The position numbers were made by a program, and so were the translations under genes. Positions 45,961 to 57,995 of a stretch of DNA of 64,000 nt are shown one piece after another. Positions within the stretch are counted from its first letter, which is position 1, and each line of letters opens with the position of its first letter. The notes below the pieces were generated by a model. That model was not told the DNA's origin. It saw nothing but the letters and a program-made list of their open reading frames with translations, and ran no database searches. The DNA comes from Symsagittifera roscoffensis (lineage: Eukaryota; Xenacoelomorpha; Acoela; Convolutidae), in contig NC_087066.1 in NCBI RefSeq assembly GCF_963678635.1, positions 39,827,223 through 39,891,222 on the forward strand, read 5' to 3'.

Positions 45961-46575
45961 TTTAAACATATTAGTATTCTCTTGTGCAATTGAGTCATTC
46001 CTAACTCTGTTTGTTTTACCGAACTTTATGAGTTTTTCAATTAAATTTCTAAAAAACATGCACTTTTTGAGGTTCCCGTGGCCGTAGAGGGCTGATTTTT
46101 TGGGAGGTAATAGAAGCCAATATCAAAAGATTTTTACCTTCTCCCTCACCCCCTCCCTAGTACCGCCTTGGCCTGGTACTGGGGGGTCTACCCCTCCTCT
46201 TGTGATCAACTATTCAAACCTTCAGTAATTTTCGAGTTTCGTTCAAAATTTGACTTCTTGCTGATTTGATCTTTCGAACTTTTGATTTTAAAACACTTGC
46301 ATTATCCGCTAAGCTATGTCGACTTGATGTGATATGCCCTTTGTTTGTTCAAGAAATAGCCGCAACGCATTTCTATAGCAAAATTGGATTAAAAATTCTG
46401 TTCGTTCATGCTTCGAACTCATTTCCATTTTTAACAAGCAAGTTTCACGTTGCTTTGATGTTTTGTTCAGGTGCGTCAATTATTCTTTGATCACATTTAA
46501 TAGTTCTTTGATTTTTTCAGACATATGCTGTTTCGGATTCTCCAAGAGGATGGGGTAAGTTTTAATTGCTTTAAT
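45961..46575 (+). repeat. Satellite-associated tail unit, copy 1
   Basis: Begins where the last P monomer diverges after 'attctc-tgtgcaatt-agtcattcctaactctg'. The same about 0.6 kb follows at 47612-48192, and its last third at 48982-49198. It includes an exon-like block with splice sites at 46521-46554 and an inverted repeat AGTACC/GGTACT near 46160. Confidence 0.75.
46521..46554 (+). other. Exon-like block with strong splice sites
   Basis: TTTTTTCAG, a 34-nt block, then GTAAGT. The same arrangement is present at 48140-48171 (32 nt) and 49144-49177 (34 nt). The three copies differ in length by two bases, so a common reading frame is not kept. Confidence 0.45.
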
Positions 46576-46682
46576 TATAGGGTGAATGGTATAGGGTAGA
46601 TTGGTATAGGGTAAATTGGTATGTAGGATAAAATAGTGAAGAGTAGATTAGCACAGGGTAGATTGGAATAGGGTAGAATGTC
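46576..46682 (+). repeat. 15-bp minisatellite (GTATAGGGTAGATTG), right copy 1
   Basis: About seven degenerate units, reverse complement of the left minisatellite at 35427. Further copies at 48193-48300 and 49199-49309. Confidence 0.8.
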
Positions 46683-46683
46683 A

Positions 46684-47070
46684 TGGAACAGATTTCGCTC
46701 CTTGTAACACATCAATTATGGCAAATAAGCTTCTTTCAACCAATTTGGAACGATTTCTAAGAGGGATTAAATCTCCGCTTACACGTTAATAGCGCGAATT
46801 ATATCGCGCGATAATTGTCCCGAATTGGCCAAAATGGCAATCTTTATCCCCCCATATATTTATAACAAAATGATCACAGGTGAAATATTTTTTTATATTT
46901 AAGCTCAGGACAACAATACCTTCTGAATGATAAAAAAAACTCCGTCAAAAATGGCTACTTAACAAGTCGAAATTTGTCTGAAGAAAAAACCCACCCCGAG
47001 CACAAATATTTCGTTACTTTCGTATCGAAATTCGGAACAGAAAAAGCATTAAAATTGGTTAAATTGGGCG
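46684..47070 (+). repeat. Repeat family A, copy lacking the 5' hairpin
   Basis: Matches the interior and 3' part of the 34437 copy ('tttcgctccttgtaac', 'taaatctccgcttac', 'ATCGCGCGAT', 'caggacaacaatacc'). It sits directly after the minisatellite and runs into a P-like satellite monomer. Equivalent copies: 48300-48665 and 49315-49660. Confidence 0.75.
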
Positions 47071-48192
47071 GAATTAATAAAAAGCAAACTAAACCAAGTA
47101 CAACTTTAATGCAAAATCATCTGTTTTTTTTCGCTTATATTGCTTGTTGTAACGATAATAAACAATAATTTCGCAATCGTATAAAAATATGGGACCAAGA
47201 GCGAAGCCGTTTTGGGTGGGAGGGGGGATCTTAACTTGGTTTTGAGTTGAAATTTATAGCCAATCAGAATAAAGCATTTTACACTTCTTATATTGAACGC
47301 TCGGGTGGAGGATTTCAATTTACTCTATTAGGGAGGAGGGGGATGTTAACTCGATCCAAAATACTGTAGAAGGCTGGCATCTCGGTGTTGCTACTCTCTT
47401 TAAGGGAAACCACCCATCCGTTCTACCTTTCTGGAACAAATCAAATTGGATGCTGCCAACCATAATTTCAATATAATGAAAGCAATGGGGGGGTGGAAAC
47501 AGCCACCCCAATCGCAAGAAGTACAGAGAATTGCATGAGGAAGTGAAAAACATTTGCAACAACTTCATCAAAGATTCTATTTTAACATATTTGTATTCTC
47601 TTGTGCAATTAAGTCATTCCTAACTCTGTTTGTTTTACCGAACTTTATGAGTTTTTCAATTTAATTTCTAAAAAACATGCACTTTTTGAGGTTCCCGTGG
47701 CCGTAGAGGGCTGATTTTTTGGGAGGTAGTAGAAGCCAATATCAAAAGATTTTTACCTTCTCCCTCACCCCCTCCCTAGTACCGCCTTGGCCTGTTTCTG
47801 GGGGGTCTACCCCTCCTCTTGTGATCAACTCGTCAAACCTTCAGTAATTTTCGAGTTTCGTTCAAAATTTGACTTCTTGCTGATTTGATCTTTCGAACTT
47901 TTGATTTTAAAACACTTGCATTATCCGCTAAGCTATGTCGACTTGATTTGATATGCCCTTTGTTTGTTCAAGAAATAGCCGCAACGCATTTCTATAGCAA
48001 AATTGGATTAAAATTTCTGTTCGTTCATGCTTTGAACTCATTTCCATTTTTAACAAGCAAGTTTCACGTTGCTTTGATGTTTTGTTCACGTGCGTCAATT
48101 ATTCTTTGATCACATTTAATAGTTCTTTGATTTTTTCAGACATGCTGTTTCGGATTCTCCAAGAGGATGGGGTAAGTTTTAATTGCTTTAAT
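47071..48192 (+). repeat. P-like satellite monomer plus tail unit, copy 2
   Basis: Satellite spacer and transposase tail (anchor 47410) followed by tail unit 47612-48192 with the exon-like block at 48140-48171. The whole 1.6-kb module repeats 45.9-47.5 kb. Confidence 0.75.
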
Positions 48193-49990
48193 TATAGGGT
48201 GAATGGTATAGGGTAGATTGGTATAGGGTAAATTGGCATGTAGGATAAAATAGTGAAGAGTAGATTAGCACAGGGTAGATTGGAATAGGGTAGAATGTCA
48301 TGGAACCGATTTCGCTCCTTGTAAAACATCAATTATGGCAAATAAGCTTCTTTCAACCAATTTGGAACGATTTCTAAGAGGAAGTAAATCTCCGCTTACA
48401 CGTTAATAGCGCAAATTATTTCGCGCGATAATTGTCCCGAATTGGCCAAAATGGCAGTCTTTATCCCCCATATACTTATAAAAAATGATCACAGTTGAAA
48501 TATCTTTTCATTTTTAAGCTCAGGGAACAATACCTTCTGAATGATATAAAAAAACTCCGTCAAAAATGGCTGCTTAAAAAGTCGAAATTTGTCTCAAGAA
48601 AAAACCCACCCGAGCACAAGTTTTTCGTTACTTTCGTATCGAAAGTCGGAACAAAAAAAGTATTAAAATTGGATTGGGCGGAATGAATAAAAAGCAAACT
48701 AAACCAAGTACAACTTTAATGTAAAATCATGTGTTTTTTTTCGCTTATATTGCTTGTTGTAACGATAATAAACAATAATTTCGCAATCGTATAAAAATAT
48801 CGGACCAATAGCGAAGCCGTTTTGGGTGGGAGGGGGCATCTTAACTTGGTTTTGAGTTGAAATTTATAGCCAATCAGAATAAAGCATTTTACACTACTTA
48901 TATTGAGCGCTCGGGTGGAGGATTTCAATTTACTCTATTATGGAGGAGGGGAGATGTTAACTTGATCCAAAATGTTATCATATGGCAACGCATTTCTATA
49001 GCAAAATTGGATTAAAAATTCTATTCGTTCATGCTTTGAACTCATTTCCATTTTTAACAAGCAAGTTTCATGTTGCTTTGATGTTTTTTTCACGTGCGTC
49101 AATTATTCTTTGATCACATTTAATAGTTCTTTGATTTTTTCAGACAAATGCTGTTTCGGATTCTCCAATAGGATGGGGTAAGTTTTAATTGCTTTAATTA
49201 TAGGGTGAATGGTATAGGGTAGATTGGTACAGGGTAAATTGGTATGTAGGATAAAAATGTGAAGAGTAGATTAGCAGAGGGTAGATTGGAATAGGGTAGA
49301 ATGTCATGGAACCGATTTCGCTCCTTGTAACACATCAATTATGCCAGATAAGCTTCTTTCAACCAATTTGGAACGATTTCTAAGAGGGATTAAATCTCCG
49401 CTTACACGTTAATAGCGCGAATTATATCGCGCGATAATTGTCCCAAATTGGCCAAAATGGCAGTCTTTATCCACCAATATATTTATAAAAAATGATCACA
49501 GATGAAATATCTTTTCATATTTAAGCTCAGGACAACAATACCTTCTGAATGATATCAAAAAACTCCGTCAAAAATGGCTGCTTAAAAAGTCGAAATTTGT
49601 CTGAAGAAAAAACCCACCCCGAGCACGAATTTTTCGTTACTTTCGTATCGAAACCGGAACAAAAAAGTATTAAATTTGGATAAATTGGGCGGAATGAATA
49701 AAAAGCAAACTAAACCAAGTACAACTTTAATGCAAAATCATCCGTTTTTTTCGCTTTTATTGCTTGTTGTAACGATAATAAACAATTATTTTTTGCAATC
49801 GTATAAAAATATCGGACCAATAGCCAAGCCGTTTTGGGTGGGAGGGGGCATCTTAACTTGGTTTTGAGTTAAAATTTATAGCCAATCAGAATAAAGCATT
49901 TTACACTACTTATATTGAACGCTCGGGTGGAGGATTTCAATTTACTCTATTAGGGAGGAGGGGGGATGTTAACTTGATCCAAAATGTCAT
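48193..49990 (+). repeat. Truncated third and fourth modules of the satellite complex
   Basis: 48193-48300 minisatellite, 48300-48665 family A, 48666-48975 satellite spacer, a truncated tail unit from 48982, minisatellite 49199-49309, family A 49315-49660, then satellite spacer to about 49990. Both partial spacers end at the same point, 'gatccaaaatgt-atcatatgg', just where array monomers instead continue with the transposase coding part. That point may be the natural end of the unit. Confidence 0.7.
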
Positions 49991-50597
49991 CATATGGTTT
50001 TTATTGTCCCTGAACTGCTACGTTTTTGAGTTTGACCAGTATTGTTTAAGGACATATATGAGCAAAAGATGAACTTCAAATTGGGAGATCAGTTTCGACA
50101 AGTCAGTCAACTCAATACGATTAGACAATCATAAGACGGCTCTTTTTATGAAGTTAAAAGTGGCATTGGCGGGTGAGGCATGATGAAACATCTGCAGTGT
50201 ATCAAAAAGTCAAATTGTTGAATAATTGCTGAGTTTTTCATCAACTTCAAGGCCATTTCAAGTTTGGGTCCCGGTTGTTATAAACTTCATTCGCGTTTCC
50301 GTCCACTTGTTTGAGATAATAGTTTTCAGGAGTCTGGAGGACCCTGACATCGGACACGGTTGAAAAATTTCACGAAAGGCTTCCGGAAACTTTTCTGAAT
50401 GATTAACAGTAAAATTGGATTTGAAACTGAATTGAGGATGTGAATTGTTGCAGCAAATCTGTTGAAAGGCTCTAAATCCACCCACCCCCTCCCCCACCCC
50501 CTACTTTTGAAGTTCAAATTAGGTTAGCCATTTGAACATTGTTGAAATGCAATGAAATTTGGCATGGTGAACTAACTATTGTGAACAAATTTCCTCT
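49991..50597. other. Unique sequence, nothing identified
   Basis: Short chance ORFs only; a C-rich run 'cccaccccctcccccacccc' near 50480. Confidence 0.4.
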
Positions 50598-50925
50598 TCA
50601 TACATGACTTCTTGGCATCACGCATTTAATGCTGATAGTACGTAAAACATCTATGGAAATTGAAGTTTTGAAATTTGAGGGGAAAGTGGAAAAGAGCCTG
50701 TTGAAGTTGCCGTCCAAAAGTAGCGGATACTGCACTAATGATTGCACGCCGAGGTTCACCAGTGCCGCAGACCGGAACATGTCGTGGCTAAACTTCAACA
50801 AGAAAGTGACTGACCACAGAATCCAGCTGACGCAGAAGGCGAAGGCTAAACTTTGGGATCTATTATGCTGCACCAACTTTCTTGATAACGAATTTCTTAT
50901 AGTTTATCTGTTAAGACGGTGTTAG
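50598..50925 (+). CDS. Possible host exon, hypothetical
   Basis: The plus-strand frame 50629-50925 (98 codons) has richer codon use than its surroundings between about 50690 and 50890, including KKVTDHRIQLTQKAKAKLWD. An overlapping antisense frame exists, so strand is uncertain. No family recognised, no clear splice sites assigned. It could be a single exon or a repeat fragment. Confidence 0.25.
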
Positions 50926-53279
50926 TCTGCAAAAAGAGAAGAGGTGCGCGGCGGGGTTGTGTGGATGATTCTGAAAAACTCATCAGATAGCTGGTGCATC
51001 GTTTTTGATCTTTTATCTTTTTTTTTCTGCAGAACACGAGGTGGAAAAATAAGCCTTGTATTTGTTTGTATTTTAATAAATACAATTTTTTTTCAACCAT
51101 AAATCCGGTTTCTCAAATAGACGTCAGATGGTATTCAGTAATATTTTTTATCATGGCCGTTTCAGGTGTAATTCGGGCGACACTAAAATATTCCATCAAT
51201 TGTTTTTCAATATCGAGAAAGACCAGTTCTAATTTTTGCTTTTAAGTGGATTTAGAGTAAAGAATAAAGTACCTTGTGGAAAGTAAAATTTGTGTATAAA
51301 TAACAAAACTCTTTGAGCAATATTTGTAGCACCGTGAAATTTTACATGTATGTGCATTTTAAAATGAGTGTCATTGCCTAAAAGAGTTTAAAATTTTTTA
51401 AAAATTGAGAAAAAGTCGAAAAAAATGAATTTAGTTGCTTCTATTTTCAGACAAATTTGAATTCAGTGACTTCTATGTTGCAGATCGTTTGCATCTGATG
51501 GTTAGATGTAACAATTCGCATTGTAAATGATGAATTTACACTAAGTCACCATGACTTTGAAACCCCATAAACTCGATTATTTATTGAAGAACTTTTTTGC
51601 AGTTGAAGAATCTGCTATCGAATTCGGGATCTTAATCTAGTTTATAGCTGTGATCGTTACTACGTTTTTCTGAGAACTCATTTAACACACGATAAGTCAA
51701 ATAGAGGAAGGCACCACAAATATCTATGCAGCGAGTCTTAAAATACAGGCTACTTCGCTATTTTCAAAATACTGTCACAGAGAAAACCACTAAATTTGAC
51801 AAGTTGTTTCTTTTTTGTCAACTGAGATATAAAACTGTTTCCATTACCAAATTTTCCAAAATTCAATAAATTCGATCGATTCGTGCTGCCACTATAATTA
51901 TAGAAAAAATCCGCTCAATTTGCAAGAGATAAAAAAAATGGTTCAAAAGTTGAAATGCAGAGAAAATTGAGCTCGATTTTTAAACAATAATTAATAATGT
52001 TTTCGCGTCCTCCAATTATTTTCTGTTATAATAAATAAAATACTATGTTTTATGTCTTGTTTGAACTTTTCGCTAGAAATTAATTCAATAAAATCGAAAC
52101 AAATAATTTTGAGAGACTTTTTTTCTCAAAATTTTTTGAACACGTGGATATTTGATAATGTCACTTTTTAAAAATACACCCTTTTGTTTCTTATTTGGTT
52201 TTTTTATTGTTTGTGCGGAATAAATTTCTGATAATATCTCCTAACTTGGTGTTTTGTAAAGTTTGAATTGATTGCTCATTTCAATATTTTGCGTAATATG
52301 TTAGGCCAAAGATATGAAAATTTAGCAGCAAATCGACAGCAACTTGTTGAAGCTATTTCAGCCGCGTTTCGATTATAAAAAAAAAACATAATATAATAAA
52401 CTCAATCGTGTTCCAAAAACATATCCTGAGTTTTTCTTTCTCAGGCTCTCAATCAGAGTTCACAATGAATTATACGGCGCTGATGATATATAAATACAGA
52501 TAGATACAGATGAAATATAAAAAGGTAATGGCTTTCGTTTGAAATTGGTTCGATTTTAGAAAAATATGATTAAGTTTTAAAAAAGCTCCAAATTTTGCCA
52601 TATTCAGTATGGTGAAAACTGTTTTGCAAAACAAAATTCAAGTTTTCACTTTGATAATATAAAAAAAAACATTTCGAAAATTTTCAAAATTTTAACATTG
52701 AAAGCTTTATATCAGATTTTTCAAGGTAGCTCAACGTTGTTCAAGAAAAATCATATTGTCTGTAAATACACAAAATTAAATGAAAGAAGTTTTGAATTAA
52801 CAATTGAAATATCAAGTAAACCGTTTTTTTTTCTGAATTCTGGCGCATAACATGGTGTCGAATTTCGTGACACAACTTTTACGTGTGTTGTTAATCAAAC
52901 TATATCTAGCGACCGAAATAATTTGGTACAAAATAAAATTTTTTAAGCAAGATCTTAAAAAATTAAATATTTTAAGATGATTCACCTGCAATTCTTTCTG
53001 GCAAAGTTCGAACAAACTGGAAAAAAAAAAACTTGCAACATTCTGGACTAGTTTACTCGCGCTTTAAGGTTCCCACAAACTATTCAGAACACATAGCGCA
53101 AATTATTTAGGCACGGCGATTTAAAATCGAACTCAAAATTAATAAAACGTATAGTGACACAAACTACTTGATCAAACCAGTTTTCTAGCTATGACTCGAA
53201 ATCTAGGGGTGTATGAACCGGCATATAGATATAACGGAAAAAAATCCAGCAAGCATTCAGAAGTAGATTACAACTTAGC
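50926..53279. other. AT-rich intergenic sequence, nothing identified
   Basis: About 2.3 kb with no ORF longer than about 70 codons, no tandem repeat and no repeat family seen elsewhere in the window. Confidence 0.4.
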
Positions 53280-53765
53280 AATTTTGTTCCAAGACTTTCG
53301 TAACGAAAGTAACGGAATATTTTGCTCGTGGTGGGTTTTTTCTTCCGACAAACTTCGAGTTTTTAACTAGCCATTTTTGACGGAATTTTCTGAATCACTC
53401 AAAAAGTATTGCTCAGTTGAGCTTAAATTTGAAAAGATATTTTACCTGCAATCATTTTTTGTAAAGTTATGGCGGTTTAAAGATTGCCGTTTTGGACAAT
53501 TTGGCACAATTAACGTGCAATAAATTTCGCGCTATTAAGGCGTAAGCGGTCAGCGGAGATTAAACTCTTCTTAGAAATTCTTCATAATTGGTTCAAGGAA
53601 ACTTATACGCAATAATTGAATTGTTAATAGGAGCAAAATTTATCACTTTGTTTTTCATATGGCGTGTGGGGGCTGTTTTTACAAAAATTTCACTGCTCCA
53701 TATACCTTAAAAGGCAGTAGGAACATTCAGGGCTTCGCCCTAATACGACCAGTATTGTTACCTTT
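53280..53765 (-). repeat. Repeat family A, reversed copy
   Basis: Reverse complement of the 34437 copy across its length: hairpin GACTTTCG-TAA-CGAAAGT at the right end of the family, 'ggtgggttttttctt', 'ttaaactcttcttag', and the CAGGGCTTCGCCCT hairpin at about 53728. An adjacent fragment at 53995-54060 repeats the hairpin end in decayed form. Confidence 0.75.
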
Positions 53766-54359
53766 AGCATGTTACAGATCTGAAAGAAAGTTAAAGATCT
53801 GAAATAAGCAGGAAACTTAACGGTTAATTAATTTTACCATGATAGAACATGACAGAGGAATTGCACAACATCACACATCACTCTCTAATTGACAAGAATG
53901 GGCTCTTTTTTTCGATATAATTTATCATTTTCTACTTTAAATCCGCTTGGTGTAAATTTTCCAAAACAATATTAAAATAGTTTTCGAATTTTTGACAATG
54001 AAAGGCTCTCGGAACATGCAGGGCATCGTTTTCACACGAGCAGCTTTTTTTGTTTCGACTTTGAGGAAAAGAACCGAATATTTAGTTAAACCAACTTCAT
54101 TTTTTTTTATATTGAACGAACATTATTCGTAATCTAAGAGATATTAATAGTTTGAGGACAATAGTTGAACTTGCTTGTCACATGTAAATTATTGGGTGAA
54201 TTTATCAGGTTCAAAAACGCTAAGATGCACAGTTTGGGATGTTTAATGCGTGCAAAACTTCGAAACTTTTTTAGACACCTTAAAGGAGATTCACCTGTCC
54301 CGGGATTTGCCCAGATACAAATAATGTTGATCAAAACTCAAAAATCTTTTTAGAAAATA

Positions 54360-54640
54360 AAACAAGACTGCTCGTATCAGGGCCTGCCTTTCTTTATCTC
54401 GAGTTAATTGTCACAAATTGGTCGAAAAGGCAATCTATTAACCCCCATAAATTTACGAAAAAAGATCACAGGTAAAGTATTTTTTCAAAGTTAAGCTCAG
54501 GACAACAATACGTTTTGAATGATATAAAAACATCAAAAATAACTAGTTAAAATGTCGAATTTTTCTAAAGAAAAAACCACCCGGGCACAAATACTCCATT
54601 ACTTCCGATACGAAAGTCGGAACATTAAACTTTGTCTCTA
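54360..54640 (+). repeat. Repeat family A, plus copy with internal deletion
   Basis: Starts 'ctgctcgtatcagggc', then jumps past the hairpin's second arm to 'ctgcctttc', and resumes with 'gttaattgtcacaaattggtc' to 'gaaagtcggaac'. The second hairpin has one mismatch (ACTTCCG/CGAAAGT). Confidence 0.65.
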
Positions 54641-55000
54641 GGCTAAATCAGCAGTTGTTATTTGGAATAGCTGATTTATTCCTCATTTAGATGAACTTCG
54701 TATGGTTATATCCTACTTTTTTTTCGATTTGAACTCAAATTCAGTTTCTGTGCTTCGAAAGGAATTTTTCGCTAATAGGTTCTATAATATTCAAAATCAA
54801 ACAACACTACTTGTTTTGGCGCTTTAACGTGGTTTAAAAGACGTTTGATAGAAAAAGTGTTTTAATATTTTTAAAACTGAAAATTTTTTGAAATGTTTCA
54901 TTTATTTATTTATTTAATTCCTTCAGACGCTATGTAAATTACAAAGTTATATATTTTGCATCCTGTAATGTACAAACAAGGGCAACAACTACTTAAATCA

Positions 55001-55060
55001 ATTTTGCAAAGTAATAGAATTTGGAACTATTTTCTACTACTATAACTCGAATTGGCTCTC
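55001..55060 (-). repeat. Repeat family D fragment, reversed
   Basis: Reverse complement of the sequence 'ccaatttgagttatag...agttccaaa...tactttgcaaaa' that surrounds the palindromic element at 55140-56050. Followed by a family B fragment (55070-55135, 'gctctcccagatcac'). Confidence 0.55.
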
Positions 55061-55190
55061 CCAGATCACTTCAAAGACCCTATTATGACAAAAAATTTTG
55101 CGCCGCACGCATTTTCTGTCCCATTCCTAAGCAATGACTCGTTAGTTAACCCAATTTGAGTTATAGGTGTGAAAATAGTTCCAAATTGTA

Positions 55191-55922
55191 CAGTGCTGAT
55201 TTAAATTAACCGGACAAAACTCGTTAAACTTGAAATTTAAAACCCGTTTTTCTCAAGTTGGGTTGAGTTTAGGAGAAAAATTATGAAGACAAAACTTGCT
55301 TAAAATTTTAGCAGAATTATTATGGTTTAATTTGTTTTGCGAAATTCGGGCCCAAAATTTTACCCCAAAAATGAGTCATTTTGGCTTTTCTTAGTTAATT
55401 AAAAATTACGCCAAAAGTACCCATTCGATCACAGCCATAAGTATATCAAAGTGAGCCCCTTACGTAGCCCAATAAACTTTGAGAAGGGTATATTCTTCAA
55501 AAAAAAATGCAAACCGTTTAAAAATTGTTTTTAAATAAAAAATTGGTATTTTATATAGTAAAAACGACCTATTTTGTCTATCAAGCAAAAATAAATTAAT
55601 TTATACAATGTTTTGGAGATTATACCCTTCTTAAAGTTTATTGGGCTACGTAAGGGGCTCACTTTGATATACTTATGTCTGTGATCGAAAGGGTATTTTT
55701 GGCGTAATTTTTAATTAACTAAGAAAAGCCAAAATCACTCATTTTTGGGGTTAAATTTTGGGCCCGAATTTCGCAAAACAAATTACACCATAATAATTCT
55801 GCTAAAATTTTAAGCCAGTTTTGTCTTCATAATTTTTCTCCTAAACTCAACCCAATTTGAGAAAAACGCGTTTTAAATTTCAAGTTTAACACGTTTTGTC
55901 CGGTTAATTTAAATCAGCACTG
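55191..55922. mobile_element. 732-bp near-palindromic foldback element flanked by TA
   Basis: Two inverted arms of about 310 bp (55191-55500 and 55613-55922) with about 110 bp between. Termini CAGTGCTGATTTAAATTAAC and its complement. Flanking dinucleotides TA at 55189-55190 and 55923-55924. The element splits a repeat of which an uninterrupted relative lies at about 55990-56050, showing one TA. TA duplication and non-coding structure point to a Tc1/mariner-type MITE; the family is inferred, not matched. Confidence 0.8.
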
Positions 55923-55984
55923 TACTACTTTGCAAAAATGGTTTAAGTAGCTTAAAGCAGATAATTATGGTTTAAGTAGTTTTA

Positions 55985-56055
55985 AATCATATAGGTAACC
56001 CAATTTGACTTATAGTATTAAAAGTAGTTCCAAACTATATTACTTTGCAAAAATA
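55985..56055 (+). repeat. Repeat family D, uninterrupted copy
   Basis: 'gtaacccaatttgacttatag' to 'agttccaaactatattactttgcaaaa', the unfilled relative of the sequence broken by the foldback element. Confidence 0.6.
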
Positions 56056-56339
56056 AGCATCCATAACTTTGCAAAATAACAACCGGCGAAATACCATCAA
56101 AGTTGCCTGTTGAAACTAATATTTCGTCCAGAGAAAAACCACGACTAGCGCAAAAATGGGCCACGTTCTTCAAAAGTCGGAAAAAAGCAAAACTGGTACC
56201 TATTTTTTTTTCTTTGTTTTTGTTTAAGCTAACTAACAAAACATGCAAGCTTACTAACATAACCCGCAGGCTAAAAAATAAATGTTTTTTTTTTTAAATA
56301 TAAGACTACAAATCAACAAAAAACCAATCCAGGCCGGCT

Positions 56340-56585
56340 TCTTAACATTGTTAGGTCTAAATAACCTTTTTTTTTAGGTCGACCAAACTGGAATTCCGAG
56401 CTCTCCCAAAGCACTAAAAAGACCCTGTTTGGCCAAATGGTGAAAAATTAAGCTAAAAATGTCGTTTTTCGGCACGTTTTGACGGTTTATTCCTCAAAAG
56501 TCTTAAATTCGTACCAAATGGGAGACCCTTCTGGTAGTCAAGGGGTCGAATCCCTGAGGGCCTCCCGCCCTCTCCTAAATCCGCC
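56340..56585. mobile_element. Family B element fragment with CAGGGGCGGATTTAGG terminus
   Basis: Ends at 56585 in 'ctcctaaatccgcccctg', reverse complement of the start of the element at 57606. Internal words 'gctctcccaaagcac' and 'gtcgaatccctga' match the other copies. The terminal sequence is like those of several non-autonomous DNA transposon groups; group not assigned. Confidence 0.5.
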
Positions 56586-56675
56586 CCTGCATCTTTTTTA
56601 AGGCAACAAAAATGCCACTCTAAAAATTAGTCCGATCTCACTCCTCAGGGCTCGTAGGGACAAGAAGGAACAGCA

Positions 56676-57173
56676 TCAGAGACCCAAATTGAAATTGCGA
56701 CCATATTTCTTTTTAACTCTCAGCAGAACCGGTATAGTTTTGCCAATTAGCATAAAAGAAACACACATCGGCGTAACATCGAAAATCAAGTAGGACGCCA
56801 GTTTGAAGTAAAGTTGCAGAGGAAGTGCATAGCTAAAATTCGGCGCCTCGAGACAGTAGAAATCCGAGAACCAAATTCTGGAGCTCAAGTCGCCAGAAAA
56901 CACAAAGACAGGAATGATTGAGATCAGAAAGTACACCAGCCATCTTTTGTTTGTGCTAAGGAGTTCTTCTTTTTCAAGGCCTCTGCAAATGCAAACATAC
57001 CGCTCGTAGGTTATAACAGTTAAGCTCATTCCGAAAACGTAATGTGGAAGGCGACTTGTAATCAAGTTTGGTAAGCACTGGTACCAAAAAGGATCTGTTT
57101 CCGATAGGAAAGGAATCAGCACTTCTCGTATCTTATTTCGCAGTGTCACGTAGGTTGATAAACTGCTGGTCTA
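56676..57173 (-). CDS. Rhodopsin-class (class A) G-protein-coupled receptor, one exon
   Basis: A 157-codon frame plus about 8 upstream codons back to a good acceptor (TGTTTTAG at about 57174 on the minus strand). From the Met at 57149: C25 at the top of TM3; TM3 about 27-48 ending in ERY (49-51), the G-protein-coupling motif usually DRY; TM4 about 69-86; C99 in the second extracellular loop, which would pair with C25; TM5 about 107-143; then a basic start of loop 3 (RVKKKYGR). TM1, most of TM2 and TM6-TM7 are not in this exon and were not found nearby; repeats lie on both sides. Ligand unknown; layout is like peptide receptors, which is an impression only. Confidence 0.65.
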
Positions 57174-57249
57174 AAACATAAACTCACGACTGCGTTTTTG
57201 CTACCCTTGATTCTGAAAAACTATTCGGATATTTTAGATAAACTAGACT

Positions 57250-57550
57250 TGCAGGCAGAGGCGGATTTTCTAGAATTTTCTCGAAGAGGGTGGGTGCGGA
57301 TTTTCAAAAATGTTTGTCGGATTTTTCGAAAACTTTGTCGAATTTTGTAGATCCACCACATTGATTGTCCGGGCTCTCCCAGATCACTGCAAAGACCCTA
57401 TTATGGCCAAATTTTTTGCGCCGCACGCATTTTTTGTCCCATTCCTAAAAATTAGCGTATTTGGTGACAAATGCACCTTTAGAAAGTCTAAGGGAGATTC
57501 AGGGTTTTTCGTTTTTGAGAATTTTATAAGAGCCTTATCTGTTTTGTAAA
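57250..57550 (+). mobile_element. Family B element, partial
   Basis: 'gcggattttctagaattttctcgaaga' then 'gggctctcccagatcactgcaaagaccctattatggccaaa' and 'gcgccgcacgcattttttgtcccattcctaa', matching 57606-57780 and 55070-55135. Confidence 0.5.
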
Positions 57551-57605
57551 TGCTACTTTCGCGTTGAAAAAAAAAACAAAAAAATAGGATTTCTCATTGA
57601 AAGAA

Positions 57606-57995
57606 GCAGGGGCGGATCTAGGATTTTCTCGAGGGGGGAGCGGATTTTCAAAAAAATTCGAAACTTTTGTCGGCTTTTTTTTAGGTCGGCCAGATTGATT
57701 TTGATTTTCTGTGCTCTCCTAAATCACAATAAAGGCCCCATTTTGACCAAATCATCTGCGCCGCAGGCAAAACTTTGAAAAAATACAACATAGGCGGTTT
57801 TTGCACTTTTCGGAAAATTTTGACCAAAAAATCGCGTTTTTTCGGTGCGCGCTCCCCCCTCAAAATTAGTATATGGTATATGAGGCGCTCAAGGCGCCTT
57901 CAGAAAAATTTTAGGGTCCGTCGCCAAAAATGGATGTTTCAAAATGGTACAAAGGGGGGACCCTTTGGGTCGGCAGGGGGGTCGAATTCCTGACT
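57606..57995 (+). mobile_element. Family B element, most complete copy
   Basis: Starts CAGGGGCGGATCTAGG at about 57607 and runs to 'gtcgaattcctgactggggg'. No coding capacity; the right terminal inverted repeat is degraded. It contains the small palindrome AAGGCGCCTT. Confidence 0.5.
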
